Notes under the pieces: model-generated
The model's database searches: none
Seen by the model: the letters and a program-made list of their open reading frames with translations, nothing else
What the model was told of the DNA's origin: nothing
Program-made: the position numbers and the translations under genes
Origin: Deltaproteobacteria bacterium HGW-Deltaproteobacteria-14
GTDB taxonomy: Bacteria > Myxococcota_A > UBA9042 > PHBI01
DNA: 55,563 bases
Assembly (NCBI GenBank): GCA_002841945.1
Contig: PHBI01000015.1
Location: 1 to 55,563, forward strand
Direction of reading: 5' to 3'
Shown here: piece by piece, positions 26,841-33,580 of the stretch
How positions within the stretch are numbered: the first letter of the stretch is position 1
Layout: every line of letters starts with the position of its first letter

Positions 26841-27638
26841 ATGCGCCAGACCTTCCTCGCCCTCGTTGCGTTCCTGACCGCGCTCGGGACCTTCGGCGGT
26901 GACCGCTTCGCCAACGCGAACGAGCGCCACTTCGCCTTTACCTACGAGACCGCGACGCTGCCCGAGGGGCACTTCGAGCTCGAGCCGTGGTTCACCTTCC
27001 GGACGGGTAAGGAGCGCTTCTTCAACCGCTTCGATCAGCGCCTCGAGCTCGAGTACGGGGTCACCGACACCGTCACGACCGCGCTCTACCTCAACTACTC
27101 GGCCTCGGCCTTCAAGGACGGGACGGACGTCGTCAAGGAGCTGGGGACGCCGGGGATGTCCTGGGAGTGGAAGTTCAAGCTCGCCGACCCGGTCGCCGAC
27201 CCGATCGGGGTCGGGCTGTACTTCGAGGTCGGCGCCAAGCCCCACGAGGCCGAGTTCGAGTTCAAGCTGCTGCTCGACAAGCAGATAGGCGACGTGCTCG
27301 TGGCGCTCAACGCGGTGGTCGAGTCCGAGTTCGAGCTCGACGAGACCGAGGTGGAGCTGCTGCTCGAGCTCGACCTCGCCGCCGCCTGGCTGATCAGCAC
27401 CCACTTCAGCCTGGGCGTCGAGGTCCGCGGCGTCCTCGTCATGCCCGAGGTCGAGTCGGTCGAGCACGGCGCGCTTTACGCCGGCCTCACCCTCGGCTAT
27501 CGGACCGAGCGCTTCTGGCTCGCCCTGAGCATCCTCCCCCAGGTGGCGGCCCTCGCAGGCGCCACCGGCGACTCGTCGCTCAACCTCACGGAGTTCGAGC
27601 GTGTCCAATCGCGTCTCATCGCCGGCTACTCGCTTTAG
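26841..27638 (+). CDS. Outer-membrane beta-barrel protein, Fur-box preceded
   Basis: Unrecognised 265-residue exported protein: signal peptide at 1-25 (TFLALVAFLTALGTFGG), then alternating beta strands with aromatic girdle residues (ERHFAFTYETATLPEGHFELEPWFTF, RLELEYGVTDTVTTALYLNY, GVGLYFEVGAKPHEAEFEFKLLLD in part, ALYAGLTLGYRTERFWLALSI). It is strikingly acidic, with Glu-rich strands such as ESEFELDETEVELLLELDL. The fold resembles small outer-membrane transporter-like barrels. ATG 26841 is preferred for the signal peptide; ATG 26805 is in frame just after the Fur box. It overlaps the next gene by 38 bases. Regulation by iron suggests a role in metal or redox uptake, not proven. Confidence 0.72.
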   Translation: MRQTFLALVAFLTALGTFGGDRFANANERHFAFTYETATLPEGHFELEPWFTFRTGKERFFNRFDQRLELEYGVTDTVTTALYLNYSASAFKDGTDVVKELGTPGMSWEWKFKLADPVADPIGVGLYFEVGAKPHEAEFEFKLLLDKQIGDVLVALNAVVESEFELDETEVELLLELDLAAAWLISTHFSLGVEVRGVLVMPEVESVEHGALYAGLTLGYRTERFWLALSILPQVAALAGATGDSSLNLTEFERVQSRLIAGYSL

Positions 27639-28053
27639 TCGGAGCGCGCTCGTCGCGCTGCTCGCCCTCGGTGTGGCGGCCTGCGGCGCCTCGGTCGTGC
27701 CGGTGCCCGCGCCGGCCGACGCCGAGCGCGCCGCCGCCCGCTGGGCGGACGCCGACCTCGATCAGCTCACCGCCGGTCGCACCCTCTACGTCCAGAAGTG
27801 CAGCGGCTGCCACACCCTCGTCGCACCCCACGCACGCTCTCCCGAGGCGTGGCCGGCCATGGTGGACGCGATGGCGCGGCGGATCCGGCTCGGCGACCCC
27901 GAGCGTGACCTGATCACCCGCTACGTCGTCACGATGAGCGAGCTCCGCGGCGTCGCCCCCAGCGCGCCGTCAGCGCGCGCAGCGGAACCCGATCCCGCCG
28001 CTGCCGATGTCGGGCCGCTCGGCCAACCGCAGGTCGATGCCGAGCTCCGCTGA
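27601..28053 (+). CDS. Lipoprotein with single c-type heme motif
   Basis: A 150-residue protein: signal peptide with lipobox LGVAAC (Cys28), then a small cytochrome-c-like domain with one heme-attachment motif CSGCH (Cys67, Cys70, His71) and downstream methionines (Met87, Met91 or that in VVTMSEL) as possible axial ligands. The GTG start lies within the end of the outer-membrane protein gene, in another frame; no later start leaves the signal peptide intact. The last ~28 residues (Ala/Pro/Ser-rich) are encoded opposite the end of the convergent FGE-like gene. Probably an electron carrier tethered to a membrane and co-regulated by the Fur box upstream. Confidence 0.78.
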   Translation: MSNRVSSPATRFSRSALVALLALGVAACGASVVPVPAPADAERAAARWADADLDQLTAGRTLYVQKCSGCHTLVAPHARSPEAWPAMVDAMARRIRLGDPERDLITRYVVTMSELRGVAPSAPSARAAEPDPAAADVGPLGQPQVDAELR

Positions 28054-28584
28054 GCCCCAGAAGCCGCCCCGCAGCGCGCCGCCCTCGCACCACTCCCAGA
28101 CGTTGCCGCACAGGTCCGCGTGGCCCCAGGGGCCGCGGCCCTCCGGTCGCACGTCCACACCGGTCGGGGCCGGCCCGCCGCGCGCCCCTCGCGCGAAATG
28201 CGCCCGCGCCGCTGACGCCGCCGCGTTGCCCCAGGGGAACGCGCGCGCGTCGTCGCCGCGCGCCGCGCGCACCCACTCCGCCTCGCTCGGTAGCCGCTTG
28301 CCGGCCCAGCAGGCGTAGGCGCGCGCCTCGTCGTAGGTCACGCCGACCACCGGGCGCTCCGGATCCCCGAACCCGGGGCGGTACATCCACGGCGGACGCC
28401 GGGCCCGCGTCGCCTGCACGAAGGCCTCCCAGTCCCCGTTCGTCACCGGTCGGGCGTCGAGCTGAAACCCGCGTACGCGCCGCCGCCGCCCCGCACCCAG
28501 GCGGACCCGCCCCGTGGGGACGGGGAGCATCTCGGCGCCGCGCAGCCGTGGTCGCCGGCCGAGCCATAGGAGGATCCAGCTCAT
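27970..28584 (-). CDS. FGE/sulfatase-modifying-factor-fold protein lacking catalytic cysteines
   Basis: A 204-residue formylglycine-generating-enzyme-like domain: FQLDARPVTNGDWEAFV, PVVGVTYDEARAYACWAGKRLPSEAEWVRAARG (broken for length), FPWGN, HADLCGNVWEWCEGG, RGGFWGS and the terminal GFRCAR. The family core is clear. True FGEs have two catalytic Cys after the RGGSW segment; here that stretch reads RGGFWGSAELGIDLR with none, so formylglycine formation is unlikely. It may be a structural or EgtB-like relative, or simply a binding module. Its 3' 84 bases overlap the cytochrome gene on the other strand. ATG 28584 is used; ATG 28530 is possible, and neither has a strong ribosome binding site. Confidence 0.8.
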   Translation of the reverse strand: MSWILLWLGRRPRLRGAEMLPVPTGRVRLGAGRRRRVRGFQLDARPVTNGDWEAFVQATRARRPPWMYRPGFGDPERPVVGVTYDEARAYACWAGKRLPSEAEWVRAARGDDARAFPWGNAAASAARAHFARGARGGPAPTGVDVRPEGRGPWGHADLCGNVWEWCEGGALRGGFWGSAELGIDLRLAERPDIGSGGIGFRCAR

Positions 28585-28642
28585 CGCTGGCCAGCTTCCC
28601 GCCGACTCGGGCGCTTGCCAAGAAACCCGATCGGTCCAGCCG

Positions 28643-29755
28643 CTACCTCAAGAAGCCGCCGAGCGGATCCTCGGGGGTGCCGGTCGCCTGGCTCGCCTTC
28701 GCCTTGGCGATCTCCACCCACTCCTGCTCGTAGGCCTCGAGGCGCGACTCCACGATGTGGAGGTTGTTCGCCGTCACGGTGTCGTCGTCGGTGAGGAGGC
28801 CCGCCATCTGGTCCCGGATCGAGCCGAGGCGATCGCACAGGTCGCCGAGGAGGCTGAGGTTGCGGGTCGCGCGGGACTGCCCGGCGAAGTGCTCGGCGTA
28901 CAGCTCGATGATGCGGTTGGCGGCCGCGCCGAGGACGCTCGCGACCTCGCGCGGCTTGGCCGCCGCGATGGCCGCCGCGATGGCGTCGGCCTCGGCGGCG
29001 AGCGCCGGCGTGCGCTCCGCGATGAGCGCCACGTTGTCGGCGTGGGCGGCCGCGTGCTCAGGGGCCCGCATCTCCTCGGCGATGGCCTCGAGGCGCCGCA
29101 CGATCTCGCGCAGCCGCTCGGGCTCGCAGGAGGCGCGCGGGTGGCCGGTGAAGTGGATCCTGACCTGGTCGAGCCAGCGGTTCGCGCGGGTCGCGAGCGC
29201 CGCGGCCCGCTGCTCCGGGGTGGCGTTGCGGCGCGCCTTCTCGATCTCCGAGCGCTCGTCCGCGATGAGCATGAGCTCGCTCTCGACGGTGTTGAGCGCG
29301 CCGCTCAGCTCGAGGGAGCGCTTCTCCTCGAGGAGCGCCGCGAGCCGTGGCCGCGCGGCGGCGAGCGCGCTGACGATCTGATCGAGCAGCGACAGGTCGA
29401 CGACGAGGCGGTTCTGGCCGGAGAAGTGCCGCCGCCACAACGCCAGCGCGCGGTTGATGCCCTGACTCAGGCCGTGCATCTCCGCCACCGACGGGTCCTC
29501 GAAGCGGGCCGCCGCGATCGCGTCGCGCTCGTGGACATAGAGCGCGAGGCGATCCGTCACGATCTTCTCGACCTCGCGCCCCTTGGGGCCGGCGAGCTTC
29601 GCGGCCTTGCCGGCCAGGGCGCGCATCTTGCCGATCACGCGCTCAATCGGCTCGAGCGGCCGCGTGTGCCGCGGCTTTCCCGCGTACTCTGCCTGATATT
29701 GCCGGTGTAGCTTGTCGGCCAGGCGGCTGACGCTGTCGTAGGTGGGCTTCGCCAT
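28643..29755 (-). CDS. Protein of four ~88-residue helical repeats, family unknown
   Basis: Unrecognised 370-residue, mostly helical protein without signal peptide. It consists of four repeats at about 12-99, 100-190, 191-278 and 279-366, each starting with a helix and a turn motif [YF]-x-G-[KQH]-x-R: YAGKPR (24-29), FSGQNR (111-116), FTGHPR (202-207) and FAGQSR (290-295); spacing between the glycines is 87, 91 and 88. After the motif comes a leucine-rich helix (PLEPIERVIGKM, DLSLLDQIVSAL, EPERLREIVRRL, NLSLLGDLCDRL) and a long Ala/Glu helix (LNTVESELMLI, NNLHIVESRLEAYE). Divergent from the gene at 29961. No metal or enzyme motif is seen; a scaffold or binding role is a guess. Confidence 0.7.
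   Translation of the reverse strand: MAKPTYDSVSRLADKLHRQYQAEYAGKPRHTRPLEPIERVIGKMRALAGKAAKLAGPKGREVEKIVTDRLALYVHERDAIAAARFEDPSVAEMHGLSQGINRALALWRRHFSGQNRLVVDLSLLDQIVSALAAARPRLAALLEEKRSLELSGALNTVESELMLIADERSEIEKARRNATPEQRAAALATRANRWLDQVRIHFTGHPRASCEPERLREIVRRLEAIAEEMRAPEHAAAHADNVALIAERTPALAAEADAIAAAIAAAKPREVASVLGAAANRIIELYAEHFAGQSRATRNLSLLGDLCDRLGSIRDQMAGLLTDDDTVTANNLHIVESRLEAYEQEWVEIAKAKASQATGTPEDPLGGFLR
28658..29722 (-). repeat. Four-copy protein repeat region
   Basis: Approximate repeat boundaries on the minus strand: R1 29722-29459, R2 29458-29186, R3 29185-28922, R4 28921-28658. Protein-level identity is clearest at the N-R-x-[LI] start (R2-R4) and the x-G-x-x-R turn; DNA-level identity is low, so the duplication is old. 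Confidence 0.6.
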
Positions 29756-29960
29756 GGCGTTGTTCTCGTCTCCTGAGCCGCGCGCTGCAAGCGCTACCCG
29801 CCGTGCGTCGGGTCTGCGCCCGCCCCGAGGCCTCGCCCGAGGTCCGGGCGCCGCCCGGTCGGCGTGGGTAGAATCGCGGGAAACATTAACCGCGGCAAGG
29901 GGTTGACCTCGGCGACCGCGACCCTCATCATCCATGTACGGGGGGTCATGGAGGAGAACT
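29756..29960. other. Divergent promoter region
   Basis: A 205-base gap between the divergent four-repeat and diblock genes. A TTGACC at 29903-29908 is a possible -35 element for the plus gene, but a matching -10 is not clear. An A-rich patch (gggaaacattaacc) lies just before it. GGAGGAG at 29951-29957 is the ribosome binding site of the plus gene. Confidence 0.4.
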
Positions 29961-32033
29961 ATGCCTTTAGTACACCAAGAGGGTGTCGGCGCCGCAAAAC
30001 GTGCGGCGAACGTCGCTCAGGACCCCGTTCAGGATCAACAGAACGCGCTCAAGGGGATGTCGTTCGCCGCTGGGCAGCAGCAGCTCGCCCCCGGCGCGAA
30101 CCCGATGGCGCTCGTCGCCAACCTGCTGGGACAGAGTCAGCAGCAGCAGGGCGCACAGGAGCAGGCGAAGCCGGAGGCGGCGAAGGCCGACGCGAAGGCC
30201 GCCCCGCAGCAAGTGCCGCCGCCGCAGACCATCCCGCTCGGCGACGACCTGGCGATGACGGTCTTCCATCGCGAGGGCACCAACCCGCCGACGATCGTCT
30301 TCACGAGCAAGACGGAGAAAGAGGGCGGCGAGATGGCCCGGAACGCCCGGGCGAACATGGCCGAGCACCTCGGGACCATCGCGGACTGGCTGAAGAAGGT
30401 CTCCAACAACGGCCAGGACAAGGTCATCCTGCAGGGCCGCGGCATCTCCGGGGCCGCTCTCGCGCAGATGGCGGGTGTGCTCTACAACCCGTACGTCCTC
30501 GCCTGCGAGATCTCCCACGCTCCGAAGGCTGACCAGAAGAACGAGGAGCAGCAGGAGCAGAAGGCCGAAGAGAGCGACAAGCAGGGTGGTGAGCAGGCCG
30601 CCGCCGGCGCCGGTGCGGTCGCCGCCCAGGCTCAGCCGGGCAAGCCCGCTGAGCAGCAGGGGCAGCAGCCGCAGGCTCAGGGGCAGCAGCCGAACACGCC
30701 GCAGCCGCAGGCCCAGGGGCAGCAGCAGAAGCCGGCCCAGCAGGGCGAGCAGCAGCAGCCCGGGCAGCCGGCCGCCGAGGCCGAGCAGGCCCCCGCGCAG
30801 CCGACCAAGGCCGCCGAGCAGAAGACCACCGAGCCGCAGCAGCAGCAGGCGCCGCAGGAGCAGAAGCAGGAGCAGCAGGGCCAGGAGGCTCAGCAGCCCC
30901 AGCAGGAGGCGGGCAAGGACAACCAGCCGGTCGGCGCCGACGGGCAGGTCGTCAAGCGCGAGGTCGACGAGAAGACCGACGGCGTGAAGGCCGTCAACGT
31001 GCCCGAGCTCGACAAGCGACCCAAGGCCCCCGAGGAGGAGGTCCAGCAGGTCCAGCAGGTCGAGGAGGCGCCGGAGGCCGAGGTCGAGACCCAGGTCACG
31101 CCCGACAAGGAGCCGGAGGCGGAGAAGACCCCGGAGCCCTCGAAGCAGCAGCGCATCTCGGCGTGGCTGCAGGCGATGATGCAGAAGGCCTCGGGCTGGC
31201 TGCAGGGCGCCTTCAACAAGGCGTACGGTCGGGTCAACGCGGCGCTCCAGGGCACCATCGCGCGGATCCGCGCCCACGGCCACCAGCTCATCGCGCGCAC
31301 CCACGCGCTGATGCACCAGCTGCAGCACCGCATGCACGCGGTCTGGCAGCGCGTCTGGCACCAGCGGCACCACTGGCTCGGTCTCGGGCTCTCCCGGGCG
31401 AACCTGTGGATGCGGCGGCTGCACAAGCGTCACTGGCGCCTGATGAGGGCGCGCTACCGCCTGATGCAGCGGCGGACCTCGCTGCGCCTGCGCAAGATGC
31501 AGGCGCGGATGGGCAAGCAGCTCCGCAGGGCCCGCTCCTACGTGAAGGCGGTCCAGCGGCGGATGAGCCGGGCGATCGCGACCGCGCGGCGGCGCGCCCA
31601 GCAGGTGCGGCACGCCCTGCGGGTGCGGCTCATGCGCGGACGGCGCTGGCTGCACAGCGTCGCGGTGCGCGTGCGGCGCGGCGGGATCCGGAGCTGGGGT
31701 CAGGCCCAGCGGATCATGGGCTGGCTGCGGCAGCGCATCCACACGTCGTGGGCGCAGATCGAGCACCTCGCGGTGCGCGGAGTCCACCGCATCGGCGCCG
31801 TCGCCACCCACCTGGCCGGCGGTGCGCGGAGCGTCTGGGCGCACATGCGCGCGGCGATCACCCGCGGGTGGGGCTTGCTGCTCACCGGCGGCAACTGGAT
31901 GCTCGGGATCCTGCGGGCCGGCTGGGGCTGGTTCGCGGCGATGGGCGCCCAGTGGTGGAAGCTGTCGCGGACGCCTCTGCGCCACCACCACCACAGGATG
32001 CCGGCGCGCCTGCGGGTGATGCACCGCAGGTAG
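29961..32033 (+). CDS. Diblock protein: Gln/acid-rich half and superbasic Trp/His/Arg-rich half
   Basis: Unrecognised, 690 residues, ATG with a near-ideal GGAGGAG. Residues 1-60 include GMSFAAGQQQLAPGANP, a type of leader I associate loosely with cargo of contractile injection systems, but no such system is in the window. Residues 90-186 are the only globular-looking part (PLGDDLAMTVFHREGTNPP, MARNARANMAEHLGTIADWL, VILQGRGISGAALAQM). Residues 190-392 are Gln/Pro/Glu low complexity, net acidic. From about 393 to 690 the sequence has no Asp and one Glu among roughly 300 residues, with many Arg, His, Trp and Met in amphipathic helical spacing (MRRLHKRHWRLMRARYRLMQ). This part could bind nucleic acid or membranes. 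No signal peptide. A perfect hairpin follows the gene. Confidence 0.75.
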   Translation: MPLVHQEGVGAAKRAANVAQDPVQDQQNALKGMSFAAGQQQLAPGANPMALVANLLGQSQQQQGAQEQAKPEAAKADAKAAPQQVPPPQTIPLGDDLAMTVFHREGTNPPTIVFTSKTEKEGGEMARNARANMAEHLGTIADWLKKVSNNGQDKVILQGRGISGAALAQMAGVLYNPYVLACEISHAPKADQKNEEQQEQKAEESDKQGGEQAAAGAGAVAAQAQPGKPAEQQGQQPQAQGQQPNTPQPQAQGQQQKPAQQGEQQQPGQPAAEAEQAPAQPTKAAEQKTTEPQQQQAPQEQKQEQQGQEAQQPQQEAGKDNQPVGADGQVVKREVDEKTDGVKAVNVPELDKRPKAPEEEVQQVQQVEEAPEAEVETQVTPDKEPEAEKTPEPSKQQRISAWLQAMMQKASGWLQGAFNKAYGRVNAALQGTIARIRAHGHQLIARTHALMHQLQHRMHAVWQRVWHQRHHWLGLGLSRANLWMRRLHKRHWRLMRARYRLMQRRTSLRLRKMQARMGKQLRRARSYVKAVQRRMSRAIATARRRAQQVRHALRVRLMRGRRWLHSVAVRVRRGGIRSWGQAQRIMGWLRQRIHTSWAQIEHLAVRGVHRIGAVATHLAGGARSVWAHMRAAITRGWGLLLTGGNWMLGILRAGWGWFAAMGAQWWKLSRTPLRHHHHRMPARLRVMHRR

Positions 32034-32060
32034 TCGTCACGGCGATCGAGCGATGACACG

Positions 32061-32086
32061 GAGAGGGGGCCCGCGGGCCCCCTCTC
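32061..32086 (+). terminator. Perfect-palindrome terminator
   Basis: A 26-base perfect palindrome with arms GAGAGGGGGCCCG/CGGGCCCCCTCTC, followed by tcttt, begins 27 bases after the stop of the diblock gene. Strong rho-independent-type hairpin. Confidence 0.8.
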
Positions 32087-32095
32087 TCTTTGACG

Positions 32096-32345
32096 CGCTC
32101 GCACCCGCGCACGCGGGGGGATCTCGCACACGCACACGCGGGCACTCTCGCACACGCACACTCCGACACTCGCCCACATGCGTTCGCGCCCGAACTCGGG
32201 CTTCGCGGCCCGCACGCGCACTCGCACGAGCGGGCGTCCTCGCACTCGTGGGCGCTCTCGCACATGCACATACGGGCGCACTCGTACACGCACCTGCTCC
32301 CAGCGGGCCCCTTCGCACTCGCAGGCGCACGCTCGCGGCGCTGCG
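32096..32345. repeat. Degenerate CTCGCAC/ACGCAC simple-sequence region
   Basis: About 250 bases made largely of loose repeats of ctcgcac, cacacgcac and gcactcg words, between the diblock gene and the FecR-domain gene. Frames through it are open only because of composition. No gene, and no CRISPR-like spacing of identical repeats. Confidence 0.7.
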
Positions 32346-32357
32346 CACCCGGAGGCG

Positions 32358-33557
32358 CTACGGGGTCGGCGGGCCGGGGACGGTGAAGGCGTAGATCCGC
32401 GACGGGAACCCGTGGAAGCCGTCGCGGTCGATCGCGGTGACGCGCCAGAACCACTTGCCCGGGGTGTGGGACTCGGTGATCAGCGCCTGCACGCGCTTGG
32501 TCGTCGCGTCCCAGTAGTGGTCATCGAACTGGGCGCTCCGGGCGAACTCGATCAGATAGGCGTCCGCCTCGGGCACCGCCCGCCAGCTCAGGAGCTCACC
32601 CATCGCGTGGGTGCCGCGCACCGGGCTGATGATCTTGGGCTCGAGCAGCAGCGGTCGCACGGGCTCCGGGTAGCCCGCGTCGTCGACTCGCGACCCCTCG
32701 CCTCGGGTCACGAAGAGCTGCGCGCGCGCCCCCGCGAACGACATCGTCCCGTGCAGCGTCTCGAGGCGGGTGGACCGCTCCTCCGCGGGCAGCGCCAGCC
32801 GGAAGGCGGTCCCGCGGACACCGGCGATGGCGTTGCCGGTCACGAGGCGCAGCGGGCCCTCGTAGGTCGAGGCGAAGACCTCGGCCTCACCCCGCAGGAG
32901 CTCGAGCTGGACGTTGCGTCCGGCCTCCTCCGAGTAGGTCACGCCGCCGATCCGCACCACCGACTCGGGCATCATCCGGAGCCGGCTGCCGTCGAGCAGG
33001 AAGACGAAGGCGACCGAGCCTTGCCCGGTCTCGACGTACTGCTGGGGCGACACCAGGGTGCCCGGCGTCGCGGGGGCGAGGTCCCCGAGGGTCGCCCCGG
33101 CCCAGACGCGCCCGCTGAGGCTCCAGACCTGGGCCACCGGTCGGAAGGACCGCCGCTCGACGAAGGCGATCTGGAGTCCCTCCGCCTCGCCGGGCGCGAT
33201 CCGCGGCACCACCGTCGAGATGCGCGCCTTGTCGAGCCCGTGCGCGGCGAGGCGCTCTTGCACCCAGCTCGCGGCTACGCCGCCGACGCGACGCGCCTCC
33301 TCGGAGTCCGCCACCCGCGCCGCGACGGTCACGGAGCGGACGCCCGCCCGGGCGTGGAGCTCAGAAGCGACGGCGGCCAGGCACGCCTCCATCGCCTTGG
33401 ACCGCACGTCGTTGATGCGCTGGGTGGCGCCGAACTCCACCACCCCGTCCGCCACCTTGAGCCCGCCGCACGGCGCCGCGGCGGCCGGGACGGCCGCGAC
33501 GAGCAGCGCGGACGCGGCCAGGGCGGCGGCAGCAAAGGGCTTGGCGAAGCGGATCAA
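32358..33557 (-). CDS. FecR-domain envelope protein
   Basis: Exported protein of 399 residues from TTG 33557, which has AGGAG six bases upstream and gives a tight signal peptide (IRFAKPFAAAALAASALLVA); GTG 33584, overlapping the upstream stop as GTGA, is the alternative. Order: an N-terminal region with repeated segments (ACLAAVASELHARAGVRSV, HGLDKARISTVVP) resembling OmpA/BON-like folds, a FecR domain at about 170-300 (GSVAFVFLLDGSRLRMMPES, LLRGEAEV, GNAIAGVRGTAFRLA), and a C-terminal fibronectin-like domain (SWRAVPEADAYLIEFARS, WFWRVTAIDRDGFHG). There is no sigma factor or TonB receptor nearby, so this is not a ferric citrate regulator but the stand-alone FecR type found with OmpA proteins. 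Confidence 0.82.
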   Translation of the reverse strand: MIRFAKPFAAAALAASALLVAAVPAAAAPCGGLKVADGVVEFGATQRINDVRSKAMEACLAAVASELHARAGVRSVTVAARVADSEEARRVGGVAASWVQERLAAHGLDKARISTVVPRIAPGEAEGLQIAFVERRSFRPVAQVWSLSGRVWAGATLGDLAPATPGTLVSPQQYVETGQGSVAFVFLLDGSRLRMMPESVVRIGGVTYSEEAGRNVQLELLRGEAEVFASTYEGPLRLVTGNAIAGVRGTAFRLALPAEERSTRLETLHGTMSFAGARAQLFVTRGEGSRVDDAGYPEPVRPLLLEPKIISPVRGTHAMGELLSWRAVPEADAYLIEFARSAQFDDHYWDATTKRVQALITESHTPGKWFWRVTAIDRDGFHGFPSRIYAFTVPGPPTP

Positions 33558-33580
33558 GGCAGGCTCCTGTCCGGGCTGGG

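Noticed and set aside
29967..32024. Leucine-rich long open frame antisense to the diblock gene
   Set aside because: Its Leu/Arg/Gly runs are the reverse complement of Gln codons; the plus frame has an ideal ribosome binding site, a terminator and an interpretable composition.
32096..32345. CRISPR-like array
   Set aside because: The repeated words are short and variable with no constant repeat length or unique spacers.
32358..33557. Reading the FecR-domain gene as an iron-citrate signalling regulator
   Set aside because: No ECF sigma factor or TonB-dependent receptor is nearby, and the protein has a cleavable signal peptide and a fibronectin-like end rather than the anti-sigma layout.
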